Below, in pieces: positions 55,057 to 62,416 of a stretch of 64,000 nucleotides of DNA. Source of the DNA: Rufibacter sediminis (GTDB lineage: Bacteria > Bacteroidota > Bacteroidia > Cytophagales > Hymenobacteraceae). Below the pieces are notes generated by a model that saw only the letters and a list, made by a program, of their open reading frames with translations, did not search any database and had not been told where the DNA came from. Position numbers and translations under genes: made by a program. Where the stretch lies: assembly GCF_014269285.1 (NCBI RefSeq), contig NZ_JACOAF010000044.1, forward strand, positions 248,001 through 312,000, in the 5' to 3' direction. The stretch's first letter is position 1. Each line of letters begins with the position of its first letter.

Positions 55057-55147
55057 TGTCATCCTGAAAGGATCTGGTGCGCAAACAGTAGTAGTGTTTC
55101 TCCAATGTTTTTCTAGTTCGCTCACAAGATCTTTCCAAGATGACAAA
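55057..55147. repeat. REP-D element, copy 2
   Basis: TGTCATCCTGAAAGGATCT at one end and AGATCTTTCCAAGATGACAA at the other, with TTTTTCTAGTT inside, as in the copy at 8130-8218. The middle differs, so it is an old or recombined copy. Confidence 0.75.
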
Positions 55148-55213
55148 AAGAGGAGGGGCGTTTCGGAATGCGGTGGACTCTATCGAAAAGCTCGTGCTAG
55201 TAGATACTAAAAA

Positions 55214-55253
55214 TCCGTTTCGGGCCCATTTTCTGAAAACAGGCCAAAACGGA
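55214..55253. repeat. PAL40 palindromic repeat, copy 15
   Basis: TCCGTTTCGGGCCCATTTTC then TGAAAACAGGCCAAAACGGA, with the stem extended by TCC/GGA. It lies 28 nt past the pmbA stop on the minus strand. Confidence 0.82.
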
Positions 55254-55280
55254 TTCAGGAAAATAGAAGTCAGAAATGAG

Positions 55281-56615
55281 CTACACGGCGTCAGACAGAC
55301 TGCTGAAGGTGAAGTCGCGGATCTTGAGCGGGGGCAGCAGGTAATTGTTGCTGGACTCGCCGCTCACCACGCGCTCGGTTTTGCCCAAGGCCTCCAGGTT
55401 GTTCAGCATGATGATGGGGCTTTCGTTGAACCGGAAGTTCTTGACCGCGTGCTTTATTTTGCCGTTCTCAATGTAGAACGTCCCGTCGCGGGTGAGGCCG
55501 GTGAGCAGCAGCGTCTGCGGGTCCACGGAGCGGATGTACCAGAGGCGGGTCACCAGAATGCCTTTCTGGGTGCCTTTGATCAGGTCTTCCAGGCTTTGGG
55601 TACCGCCCTCCATGATGGCTGAGTTAGGGAAAGGCACCGGCGTGAGTTTCTTCTGCTGCGCCCAATACCGTGACACCGGAATCTGCTTCACCACGCCTTT
55701 GTCTATCCAGGTGACTTTGTTCAGGGCTTGTCCGTCTTGGGCCCAGGGAGAGGTGGGCAGCTCGGGGTGGGCCGGGTCTGAGTAAATAGTCACGCGTTCA
55801 TCCACCAGTTTTTGGCCCATTTTGTTGCCGCCACCGGGTTTGCTCAAGAAACTGCGGCCTTCATCCGCGGAGCGCGCATCCATTCCGAAGAACAGATTTT
55901 CCAGCATCACCGCCACGGCCGCCGGTTCCAGAATCACGGTGTACTTGCCGGGCTCCAGGGCTTTGGCGTTCATGGAACCGGTGGCTTTGTTCACCGCAAT
56001 AGCCGATACCGTGGCCGTGTTCAGTTTGTTCACGTCATTGAACCCGCGGGAGACGTAGCCCGAGCCCGTGCCGTCTGGCGTGCGTACGGTGAGGGAGAAA
56101 TCCACGCCGGTATCGGTGTTGTAGGCGAAGAGGCCCTTGCTGTTCATCATCGACTGGAACCCCACGTTGTCTTGCAGGTAGCCCGCAGCCGTCAGGTTCT
56201 TGCTTTTGGCCGCCGAAATGCTCTGGGCCACCATGACTGCCCGCTGATCTGGGGTAATGGCCGCCGTAGCCGCCACGTACGGCGTGGTAGTGACGTATTT
56301 CTGAGGCTCCAGCACGCCCATGTACTCGGGGTTGTCCGGGGCCAGTTTGGCCAGCTCTTCGGAGCGGCGCACTACTTTCTCCAGCGAGTCATCGTCAAAC
56401 TCATTGATGGTAGCCGTACCCACTTTCTTCCCGAAAGAAGATTGCACGACCAGCTGGGTCGTGTGGGACTCGCCGGCGGTGGACACCGAGTTGCGGGCGT
56501 AGCGTACGTTGCCGGTTTTGTTGCCGTTTAAGTTGGCCTCGCACTCATCGGCCTTGCTCAGCGCCATCACTTTTCTCAGTATGGCCTGCGCCTGTTCTTT
56601 GGAATATATTGCCAT
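55281..56615 (-). CDS. TldD/PmbA family protein, PmbA (TldE) type
   Basis: 444 residues, no signal peptide. The N-terminal part has NVRYARNSVSTAGESHTTQL and the C-terminal half FGMDARSADEGRSFL, VDERVTIYSDPAHPELPTSP, WYIRSVDPQTLLLTGLTRDG and NFRFNESPIIMLNNLEALGK. It lacks the HExxxH zinc motif, as expected for the non-catalytic partner of the TldD/TldE heterodimer, which processes peptides (microcin B17 and CcdA in E. coli). It follows tldD by 123 nt on the same strand. Confidence 0.9.
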   Translation of the reverse strand: MAIYSKEQAQAILRKVMALSKADECEANLNGNKTGNVRYARNSVSTAGESHTTQLVVQSSFGKKVGTATINEFDDDSLEKVVRRSEELAKLAPDNPEYMGVLEPQKYVTTTPYVAATAAITPDQRAVMVAQSISAAKSKNLTAAGYLQDNVGFQSMMNSKGLFAYNTDTGVDFSLTVRTPDGTGSGYVSRGFNDVNKLNTATVSAIAVNKATGSMNAKALEPGKYTVILEPAAVAVMLENLFFGMDARSADEGRSFLSKPGGGNKMGQKLVDERVTIYSDPAHPELPTSPWAQDGQALNKVTWIDKGVVKQIPVSRYWAQQKKLTPVPFPNSAIMEGGTQSLEDLIKGTQKGILVTRLWYIRSVDPQTLLLTGLTRDGTFYIENGKIKHAVKNFRFNESPIIMLNNLEALGKTERVVSGESSNNYLLPPLKIRDFTFSSLSDAV

Positions 56616-56650
56616 TGATTGAAACGTCTGATGTAAGTTGAAACTACTAG

Positions 56651-56716
56651 GGATTAGTTCTGAGTCCTGAGTGGGGAAAGAATGACTCAGGACTATGGAC
56701 TCAGAACTCAGGACTC
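56651..56716. repeat. Short GACTCAGGAC-type repeats
   Basis: TTCTGAGTCCTGAGT is followed by GACTCAGGACTATGGACTCA and GAACTCAGGACTCA: three copies of a 9-10-bp word, one inverted, so a hairpin is possible. It lies in the tldD-pmbA gap. Confidence 0.6.
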
Positions 56717-56762
56717 ATCAATACAGGAAGGGAAATCGCTAGATTTTCCTTCCTGTATTGAT
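56717..56762. terminator. Hairpin overlapping the 3' end of tldD
   Basis: ATCAATACAGGAAGG and CCTTCCTGTATTGAT are perfect reverse complements (15 bp, plus GAAA/TTTT towards the loop). One arm is the last coding bases of tldD and the stop codon lies in the loop. It may act as terminator, processing site or 3' stabiliser before pmbA. Confidence 0.6.
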
Positions 56763-58370
56763 CACATTCACGCCGTTGAAGCGGGTGGTGGCAGAGCCGT
56801 GCGATACGGAACTGGACTGCGTAGGCTGGCCTTTGCCGTCAAAGAAAGAGCCGCCCAGGCGGTAATCGCTCTCGTCACAGACGGCGGCGCAGGAGTTCCA
56901 GAATTCCTGGGTGTTGCTCTGGTAAGCTACGTCTTTGAGCGGACCTACAATTTTGCCGTCTTTGATCTCATAGTACAGCTGACCACCGAACTGGAAGTTG
57001 TAGCGCTGCTGGTCAATGGAGAAAGAACCGTCGCCAATGATGTAGATGCCTTTCTCCACGTTCTTGATCATGTCGTCTACACTCAGCTTCTGTTTTCCGG
57101 CCGCTAAAGAGACGTTGGGCATGCGCTGGAACTGCACTGAACTCCAGTTGTCGGCGTAGGAGCAGCCGTGCGATTCTTTCTCCCCGATGATGTGCGCCTG
57201 GTCCCGGGTGGCCTGGTAATTCACCAGCGTGCCGTCTTTCACCAGATCCCAGCGCTTGGTTTTCACGCCTTCATCGTCATACCCCACGGCCCCCAAAGAG
57301 CCGGGTTGCTGCTTGTCGGCGAACAGCGTCACCTTATCACTGCCGTACTTGAAGTTCTTGGATTTCCATTTGTCCAGCGTCGCGAAACTAGTGCCGGCAA
57401 AGTTGGCTTCGTAGCCCAGCACGCGGTCCAGTTCCAGCGGGTGCCCCACACTCTCATGGATGGTGAGCCACAGGTGTGAGGGGTCCAGCACCAGATCATA
57501 CTTGCCGGGCAGCACAGACTTGGCCGATAGCTTTTCTTTGGCTTGTTTGGCGGCCGCAGTGGCGTCTTCCACCATGTCATAGTACTTGCCATAGCGCGTG
57601 GTAATGCCTTTGTATTTGCCCTCAGGGCGGCCGCTCAGGTACTCAAAGCCCATGCCCACCGGTGAACTCAGGGATTGCCGCGTTTCAAACTTGCCGGTTT
57701 TCTGATCAATGGCGGTGGCGTTGAGCACGGGCCAGATGCGGTGGATGTCCTGGTCAATGTAAGAGCCGTCTGAAGACGCGAAGTACTTCTGCTCGTTTAC
57801 CAAAAACAGGGCCGAATTGACATAGTTAGCCCCGTTCTGCATGGCGGCGGCATTGGCTCCCAGCAGGATGTCTACTTTTTCTTTCAGGGGCACCTCAAAC
57901 GCGTTCCGTTCAATGGGCGCTTTCCAGCTTACCTCACCGTAGCCCTGCTGCGGGGCCAGTTGCACCGGCTCGCTCTGCAGTTTGGAGTTGGCTTTGGCAA
58001 TAGCCACGGCCAACTCAGAGGCTTTGGCGGCCCCGGCGGGCGTTACCTCGTCAATGGCCGAGAAACCCCAGGTGCCGTTCACAATCACCCGTACCCCCAA
58101 CCCAAACGACTCGGTGTTGACCGTGTTCTGCACCTTGTCTTCCCGCGTGATGAGGTACTGGTTCAGATAGCGGCCAATCCGGACATCGGTGTAGGAAGCG
58201 CCTTTGGATTTGGCGGCGTTCAGGGCGGCATCAGCTATCTGTTTGTTCAGGGCCGTGTTCATGGGAGAAAGCATCGCCTCGGGCGCAATATCATTGCCCC
58301 AAAGCGGTATCGGCAACATGAGGGCCCCAAGCCCTAGGCCGGAAAGTTGAAGGAAATCGCGTCTTTTCAA
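56739..58370 (-). CDS. TldD-type zinc metalloprotease with Tat-like signal
   Basis: 543 residues. It starts MKRRDFLQLSGLGLGALMLP, a twin-arginine-type signal (RRDFLQ plus hydrophobic stretch), so export is predicted, unlike cytosolic E. coli TldD. The protease part has LDPSHLWLTIHESVGHPLEL with HESVGH at 305-310 (HExxxH), and the further metal-ligand region ESHGCSYADNWSSVQFQRMP. Further family marks are FGLGVRVIVNGTWGFSAIDE and IIGDGSFSIDQQRYNFQFGG. It heads the tldD-pmbA pair. The signal suggests that a peptide-processing complex may act in the periplasm. Confidence 0.92.
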   Translation of the reverse strand: MKRRDFLQLSGLGLGALMLPIPLWGNDIAPEAMLSPMNTALNKQIADAALNAAKSKGASYTDVRIGRYLNQYLITREDKVQNTVNTESFGLGVRVIVNGTWGFSAIDEVTPAGAAKASELAVAIAKANSKLQSEPVQLAPQQGYGEVSWKAPIERNAFEVPLKEKVDILLGANAAAMQNGANYVNSALFLVNEQKYFASSDGSYIDQDIHRIWPVLNATAIDQKTGKFETRQSLSSPVGMGFEYLSGRPEGKYKGITTRYGKYYDMVEDATAAAKQAKEKLSAKSVLPGKYDLVLDPSHLWLTIHESVGHPLELDRVLGYEANFAGTSFATLDKWKSKNFKYGSDKVTLFADKQQPGSLGAVGYDDEGVKTKRWDLVKDGTLVNYQATRDQAHIIGEKESHGCSYADNWSSVQFQRMPNVSLAAGKQKLSVDDMIKNVEKGIYIIGDGSFSIDQQRYNFQFGGQLYYEIKDGKIVGPLKDVAYQSNTQEFWNSCAAVCDESDYRLGGSFFDGKGQPTQSSSVSHGSATTRFNGVNVINTGRKI

Positions 58371-58397
58371 GATGGAAAAAGTTAAGGATTAGTCTTT

Positions 58398-58427
58398 TAA
58401 ATGTAGGAATTCTGCCCGCATTTCCAA
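58398..58427 (-). promoter_or_regulatory. tldD promoter
   Basis: On the minus strand TTG (58425-58427), a 19-nt spacer and TACATTTA (58398-58405, last base off consensus). The start near 58391 gives a leader of about 20 nt. Confidence 0.65.
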
Positions 58428-58559
58428 GCCAAATAGATTATGTTTTTTCTATATAGACGCAGAGGACGAGGTTCTTCCTCTGATCAATTCGGCCTCCTTT
58501 AAAGGGGTAGGAGGATGACCAACCCGTTAGAAGAACCGGTAGCTTCGGCTACAGAGAAA

Positions 58560-58582
58560 GGGCAACCACCAGAGGTTGCCCC
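58560..58582. repeat. GGGCAACC hairpin
   Basis: GGGCAACC and GGTTGCCC pair around ACCAGA, followed by CCTAC. No second copy was found in the window. Confidence 0.5.
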
Positions 58583-58662
58583 TACTTATCGGGACACGGG
58601 ATAATTTACCTGGGGAATGATCTCGGGCCTTTGATGGTGAGGCGACATGCGTGTTGATGCAT

Positions 58663-58694
58663 AAAAATCCCACCTCGGGTGGAGGTGGGATTTT
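58663..58694 (-). terminator. Terminator of the zinc metalloprotease gene
   Basis: On the minus strand AAAATCCCACCTC pairs with GAGGTGGGATTTTT around CACCC, 31 nt after the stop. PAL40 copy 16 lies between the stop and this hairpin. Confidence 0.88.
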
Positions 58695-58725
58695 GACCTG
58701 TTTTCCTGAAAACAGCCTTAAAACG
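58691..58725. repeat. PAL40 palindromic repeat, copy 16 (shortened)
   Basis: TTTTGACCTGTTTTCC then TGAAAACAGCCTTAAAACG. The left end is fused to the terminator stem; the right end touches the metalloprotease stop codon. Confidence 0.72.
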
Positions 58726-61158
58726 CTATTCGCAACCAATCACTACTCCAGAGCCGATGGGCGCGCCGGGCGGAAGGTCTTTGTGCAGCTGCGGTTTGGC
58801 TTCCACGGGTTTTTTCATGCGGTCCAGGGCCAGGAGCGCATTGGCCTTCACGCCTTCGTCTGATGCTTTCGCCAGCTTTTTGGCTTGTTTCTCTAGTTGG
58901 TTCAGGTGCAGCAGAGCCGCTGCCCGCGCTGGGTACGCAGCCTCTTCGTTCTGGGATAAGGCTAGCAGATGCGTGAGCACCAGTTGTTGGGTGAGCAATT
59001 GTATTTGTTTCTCCAGGCCAGCGGCAGATTTGGTGTCCCAGGTTTTTTGGAGAACCTGATCCATAACCTCGTCCAGGCCTAGTTTTCCGCCGCGGGCTTT
59101 CAGTTCTACCAATCGGGCGGAGCGCTCCGGGTGGAAGAGAAAGGAGAGCGTAAAATCAGCGGAGGCCTCGGCGGCGGCCAATGGATCGAAGGTGAGGCCG
59201 GTGCGTTTGTCAAACAGCTCCCGCGTGGGGGACCAACCCGCCGGACGGGGCGGAATGGCCGCAATGATTTTCTCCGGCAGCACGAGAACGTTGGGCTGTA
59301 ACGTGGCAAGTAACGCGTCTAACGCTTTTTGCTGCTCGGCTTCCGGCACAAACTCTGTCACTATTTGTCCATCGCCGCGGGAGGCATAGGTGTAGTTCAG
59401 GCCGCCCACTACTTTGGCGGCGGCTTCTACCTGGTAGCGGTGGTAATTATAGATGGGTACCAGCACGTCTTCCAGCATAGCCATGGGTACGCCCAGCTTG
59501 ATGTTGTTCACCCCAAACCGCTCCAGGGCTTTCTCCCGGATGGCCAATACCTGCGTCAGTTCGTCGGCGGCGTTGGGGCCGTTGTCCCAGAGGTGGGCCT
59601 GCGGGTGCGCTCCGCCGGGAGCTCGCGAGTCTCGGTCAGAGATAAACTGCAAGCCTCTTTGGTGACCACCGCGCAGCAGTTGGTCCAGCGCCTGCTTTTC
59701 ATCTGTGCCTTTTGGGAAATCTTGGTAGCCGTACGTCACGGCCAGTTTGTCCCATTCGCCAATGCCCACGGCGTAGGCATCAGAGAGGTCTATCTCGCCG
59801 CTGGCCGCCAATTTTACGGTGGGGTGGGGGTAATCCATCACTGAGGCGCGGTTGCTCACGCTGGCCGCATAGTTGTGCATGATGCCCAGCGTGTGGCCCA
59901 GTTCGTGCGCCGACAGTTGCCGCAGGCGGGAAAGCGCCATTTTCATCATCTCGGGGTTGGCCGGTTTGCCCGCTTCATACGGGGCCAGCAAGCCTTCGGC
60001 AATCAGAAAATCCTGACGTACGCGCAGAGAGCCCAAACTCACGTGCCCTTTGATGATTTCGCCGGTTCTGGGATCGGTGACGGAGGCGCCGTATGACCAG
60101 CCCCGCGTGCTGCGGTGCACCCACTGAATGACGTTGTAGCGCACGTCCATGGGGTCTGCGTCTGCGGGCAGGATTTCAACTTTGAACGCGTCTTTGTAGC
60201 CGGCGGCCTCAAACGCCTGCGCCCACCAGCGGGCACCTTCCAGCAGCGCTGTTCTGATGGGCTCGGGTGCGGCATGGTCTACGTAATACACAATGGGCTC
60301 CACGGCTTCAGACACGGCCGCGGCCGGGTTCTTTTTCTGCAACCGGTGCCGGGCAATAAAACGCTTTACCACGGGCTGGTCTACGGGCGTGCTGAAATCC
60401 ATGTACTCAATCCCGAAGTAGCCGCTTCTGGGGTCCATGGGCCGGGGCGTGTAGTTTTGGTCGGGGAGTTGCACGAAGGAGTGGTGCTGCCGTACCGTGA
60501 TGGCTTGCGCCGAGGGAGTCACGCTGCGCACGAGGCCGCCCGCGTCTTCGCCGCCCACAAAGGTGAGCGTGGCCTCAAATTCTGAGTTCTGGGGGAAGTT
60601 CTTGGTACGAGGCAAATACATGACCGAACGACCGGCATCCAGCCGGTACGAGCCCTGGCGGCTGCGCCGGATGCTGCCCACCACGTCATGGGCATCGCGG
60701 AGCAGGAACTCGGTCGCGTCTACCAGCACTTTATCGCCCTCCGTGGCTTCCACCTTAAACCCCCACAACGCCGACTGCGCGAAGGATTGGGCCACTGCCT
60801 GTTCCTCGGCGGGGTTGCCGTTCATGGCGCGGTACGCTTGGTTGGGTTCAATAAGCAGTACCTTCGGCCCCACTTTATGGAAGTACACCACGTGCTCGCC
60901 GCCCAGCTGTCCGCGGTCCAACCCGATGTCGTTGGAGCCCAGTCCGGCGGCCAGGGAGTTCACGTACAGGAAGTGCTGGTCCAGTTTGTTTATCTCCAGC
61001 AGGATACGGCCGGTGGCTTCGTCCCAGTAATAGGGGAAATACCCGTTGAACTTCTGCATACCGGCGGTTTTACCCGAGATGCCGGTGGGTTTGGTTTGGG
61101 CCCAACTTGAAGAAATCGCCAGCAAAGCGAAGAGAAGGGGGAGGAGCGTTTTGCGCAT
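58726..61158 (-). CDS. Zinc-dependent metalloprotease, DUF5117/DUF5118-type
   Basis: 810 residues with a signal peptide (MRKTLLPLLFALLAISSSWA, cleavage near AQT). The N-terminal part has FNGYFPYYWDEATGRILLEI and LGSNDIGLDRGQLGGEHVVY, as in DUF5117 proteins. The catalytic site is HELGHTLGIMH (418-428, HExxHxxGxxH, metzincin-like), followed by ASVMDY with the Met-turn. Downstream are NYHRYQVEAAAKVVGGLNYT and C-terminal helices. The family is large in Bacteroidota; the proteins are exported and their substrates are unknown. PAL40 copy 19 covers the start codon. Its own terminator follows at 58663-58694. Confidence 0.93.
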   Translation of the reverse strand: MRKTLLPLLFALLAISSSWAQTKPTGISGKTAGMQKFNGYFPYYWDEATGRILLEINKLDQHFLYVNSLAAGLGSNDIGLDRGQLGGEHVVYFHKVGPKVLLIEPNQAYRAMNGNPAEEQAVAQSFAQSALWGFKVEATEGDKVLVDATEFLLRDAHDVVGSIRRSRQGSYRLDAGRSVMYLPRTKNFPQNSEFEATLTFVGGEDAGGLVRSVTPSAQAITVRQHHSFVQLPDQNYTPRPMDPRSGYFGIEYMDFSTPVDQPVVKRFIARHRLQKKNPAAAVSEAVEPIVYYVDHAAPEPIRTALLEGARWWAQAFEAAGYKDAFKVEILPADADPMDVRYNVIQWVHRSTRGWSYGASVTDPRTGEIIKGHVSLGSLRVRQDFLIAEGLLAPYEAGKPANPEMMKMALSRLRQLSAHELGHTLGIMHNYAASVSNRASVMDYPHPTVKLAASGEIDLSDAYAVGIGEWDKLAVTYGYQDFPKGTDEKQALDQLLRGGHQRGLQFISDRDSRAPGGAHPQAHLWDNGPNAADELTQVLAIREKALERFGVNNIKLGVPMAMLEDVLVPIYNYHRYQVEAAAKVVGGLNYTYASRGDGQIVTEFVPEAEQQKALDALLATLQPNVLVLPEKIIAAIPPRPAGWSPTRELFDKRTGLTFDPLAAAEASADFTLSFLFHPERSARLVELKARGGKLGLDEVMDQVLQKTWDTKSAAGLEKQIQLLTQQLVLTHLLALSQNEEAAYPARAAALLHLNQLEKQAKKLAKASDEGVKANALLALDRMKKPVEAKPQLHKDLPPGAPIGSGVVIGCE

Positions 61159-61185
61159 GTTTTTGGAAAAGTAAGCCTGAAACAG
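61147..61185. repeat. PAL40 repeat, copy 19, across the metalloprotease start codon
   Basis: CGTTTTGCGCATGTTTTTGG then AAAAGTAAGCCTGAAACAG. On the minus strand it spans the 5' leader, the ATG at 61158 and the next codons (Arg-Lys-Thr). Confidence 0.65.
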
Positions 61186-61571
61186 AAAGAGTTGGATAAG
61201 GTAGTGAATTCAGAACATAGGGGCAAGGCTATGTTTCCGTTCCTGCCAAATTCCGCTGCTACCCCGTAGGCCCGCAGTGGATGGAAAACTTTGTATCCTG
61301 TTTAGATCAGGAGATGCTTACTTAAATGAATAGGAGCCCGGAGCCGGGAATTGGGCTGCAACACCGGAAGGTGATGGGCGCAAAGTGATGATGGCAGAAG
61401 GGAGGTGAAAGCAGAGGCTACAACATTCACGACTTAGAGCTGCTGAAAGTGCAGGGCTCTAGAGATTGTACGAATTAGGCGATCGCAAAACACTGGATAC
61501 CAGACCTTGGAAACAAAAAGAGCTCTACAGATTATTTATCTGTAGGGCTCTTTTAAGGAGAAGAAATTACT
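61186..61571. other. Intergenic region, possibly a structured RNA
   Basis: No gene is supportable. Between about 61340 and 61470 the plus strand carries several short self-pairing words (AGCCC/GGGCT, ACACCGGAAGGTG, AGAGCTGC/GTGCAGGGCTCT), followed by a terminator hairpin at 61516-61554. That could be a small RNA or the trace of a lost element. No known RNA family was recognised. Confidence 0.35.
61516..61554. terminator. Terminator hairpin downstream of the AT-rich lipoprotein gene
   Basis: AAAAGAGCTCTACAGA and TCTGTAGGGCTCTTTT pair with a small bulge around a short AT loop. It lies 17 nt past the stop of the minus-strand gene; A and T flanks allow use in both directions. Confidence 0.85.
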
Positions 61572-62237
61572 TTATAAGTTTTGCATCAGCTGCAGCACCA
61601 ATTCTGTTCCCATTCTTTCGGATTGCTTTTTATATTCATCTAAATAGGCCCACGTAAACTTCTTACTGGACTTCCAGATGTTGTTCAATGGTTGCTCCGT
61701 ATTAGGGATACTCACTTCTCCTGTCATGTTGATGGTATTACCCGTTTTTGTTTCAAAATCGGCCATCAAACCAAGAGAAGCCGGTGAGATAGATTCCTGG
61801 CCGCTGACTGAATAGGCAATCAGAAAGATGATGGCCGTGCCTTTGTTTTCATAGAGAAACTTCCCCGGTACTTGTTTAAGGTTGATGACTATTTGTTTTC
61901 CTTTCGCCTTTTCTAATAGGTTTAGGCTATCTGCGGCGTGGTAAATGGAGTTTTTGATCAAGGATGCCGTGATAGACGGGTCTATGGTGCATTCTATGGT
62001 GGAGTTCCATCCCCAATAAAGAACGGCGGGTATAAAAGAAGATTTTAGTTGATTGTATTGGTTCTCTGCCTGAGTGATTTTATCGGTGTTGATAATTAAC
62101 CAATCTTTGTTCTGTACACTATCTTTTGAGATGAAGTCGGCTTTTAATTTTTCATTTACAAAGGTGGAGTACTTTTTACTGCTGACACAGCTTGAAAACA
62201 GAGCTATAAGTAGAATAGCGTAGTAAAGGTTTTTCAT
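61572..62237 (-). CDS. Lipoprotein of unknown function, AT-richer than its neighbours
   Basis: 221 residues: MKNLYYAILLIALFSS then the lipobox Cys (SSC), so probably lipid-anchored. The mature part has IPAVLYWGWNSTIECTIDPS, QIVINLKQVPGKFLYENKGT, AIIFLIAYSVSGQESISPAS and TWAYLDEYKKQSERMGTELV. No domain was recognised. Its DNA is clearly richer in A and T and its codons differ from those of the GC-rich genes on both sides (tldD, metalloprotease, Ldh), which may point to later acquisition. It stands alone with its own terminator. Confidence 0.82.
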   Translation of the reverse strand: MKNLYYAILLIALFSSCVSSKKYSTFVNEKLKADFISKDSVQNKDWLIINTDKITQAENQYNQLKSSFIPAVLYWGWNSTIECTIDPSITASLIKNSIYHAADSLNLLEKAKGKQIVINLKQVPGKFLYENKGTAIIFLIAYSVSGQESISPASLGLMADFETKTGNTINMTGEVSIPNTEQPLNNIWKSSKKFTWAYLDEYKKQSERMGTELVLQLMQNL

Positions 62238-62370
62238 TTAATGGAATAAGTAAAACTATAAATTAATAAATAGGACTAAGATAACTACAAACTTATTATC
62301 AGTAGATAAGCGATTTAATATTTTTACTTTATCATTGAAATAGCAGCTGCTGCTTTGAGAATCTGTGGTT

Positions 62371-62410
62371 GCGTTTAGGGGCTGCTTTCCTAAAAGCGGC
62401 CCCTAAACGC
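62371..62410. repeat. PAL40 palindromic repeat, copy 17
   Basis: GCGTTTAGGGGCTGCTTTCC then TAAAAGCGGCCCCTAAACGC, a highly paired copy that ends 6 nt from the Ldh stop codon. Confidence 0.85.
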
Positions 62411-62416
62411 AGGTGC

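Larger units (their letters stand above)
54733..55280. other. Intergenic region with four repeat elements, no gene
   Basis: Between hscA and the pmbA 3' end. Holds PAL40 copies 14 and 15, a family B/C pair (54894-54945) and a REP-D element (55057-55147). Short open frames across it run through these repeats and carry no family signal. Confidence 0.7.
58371..58725. other. Intergenic region, no gene
   Basis: Between tldD and the metalloprotease 3' end. Contains the tldD promoter (58398-58427), a hairpin GGGCAACC/GGTTGCCC at 58560-58582, a terminator (58663-58694) and PAL40 copy 16. No gene is seen. Confidence 0.7.

Noticed and set aside
55140-58337. Several plus-strand frames (for example 55812-56531, 57960-58337) opposite pmbA and tldD
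   Set aside because: They are shadows of conserved minus-strand genes with intact motifs.
61330-61470. Group II intron fragment or known small RNA (6S, 4.5S, RNase P)
   Set aside because: Conserved core sequences of these RNAs were not found; only generic short stems are present.
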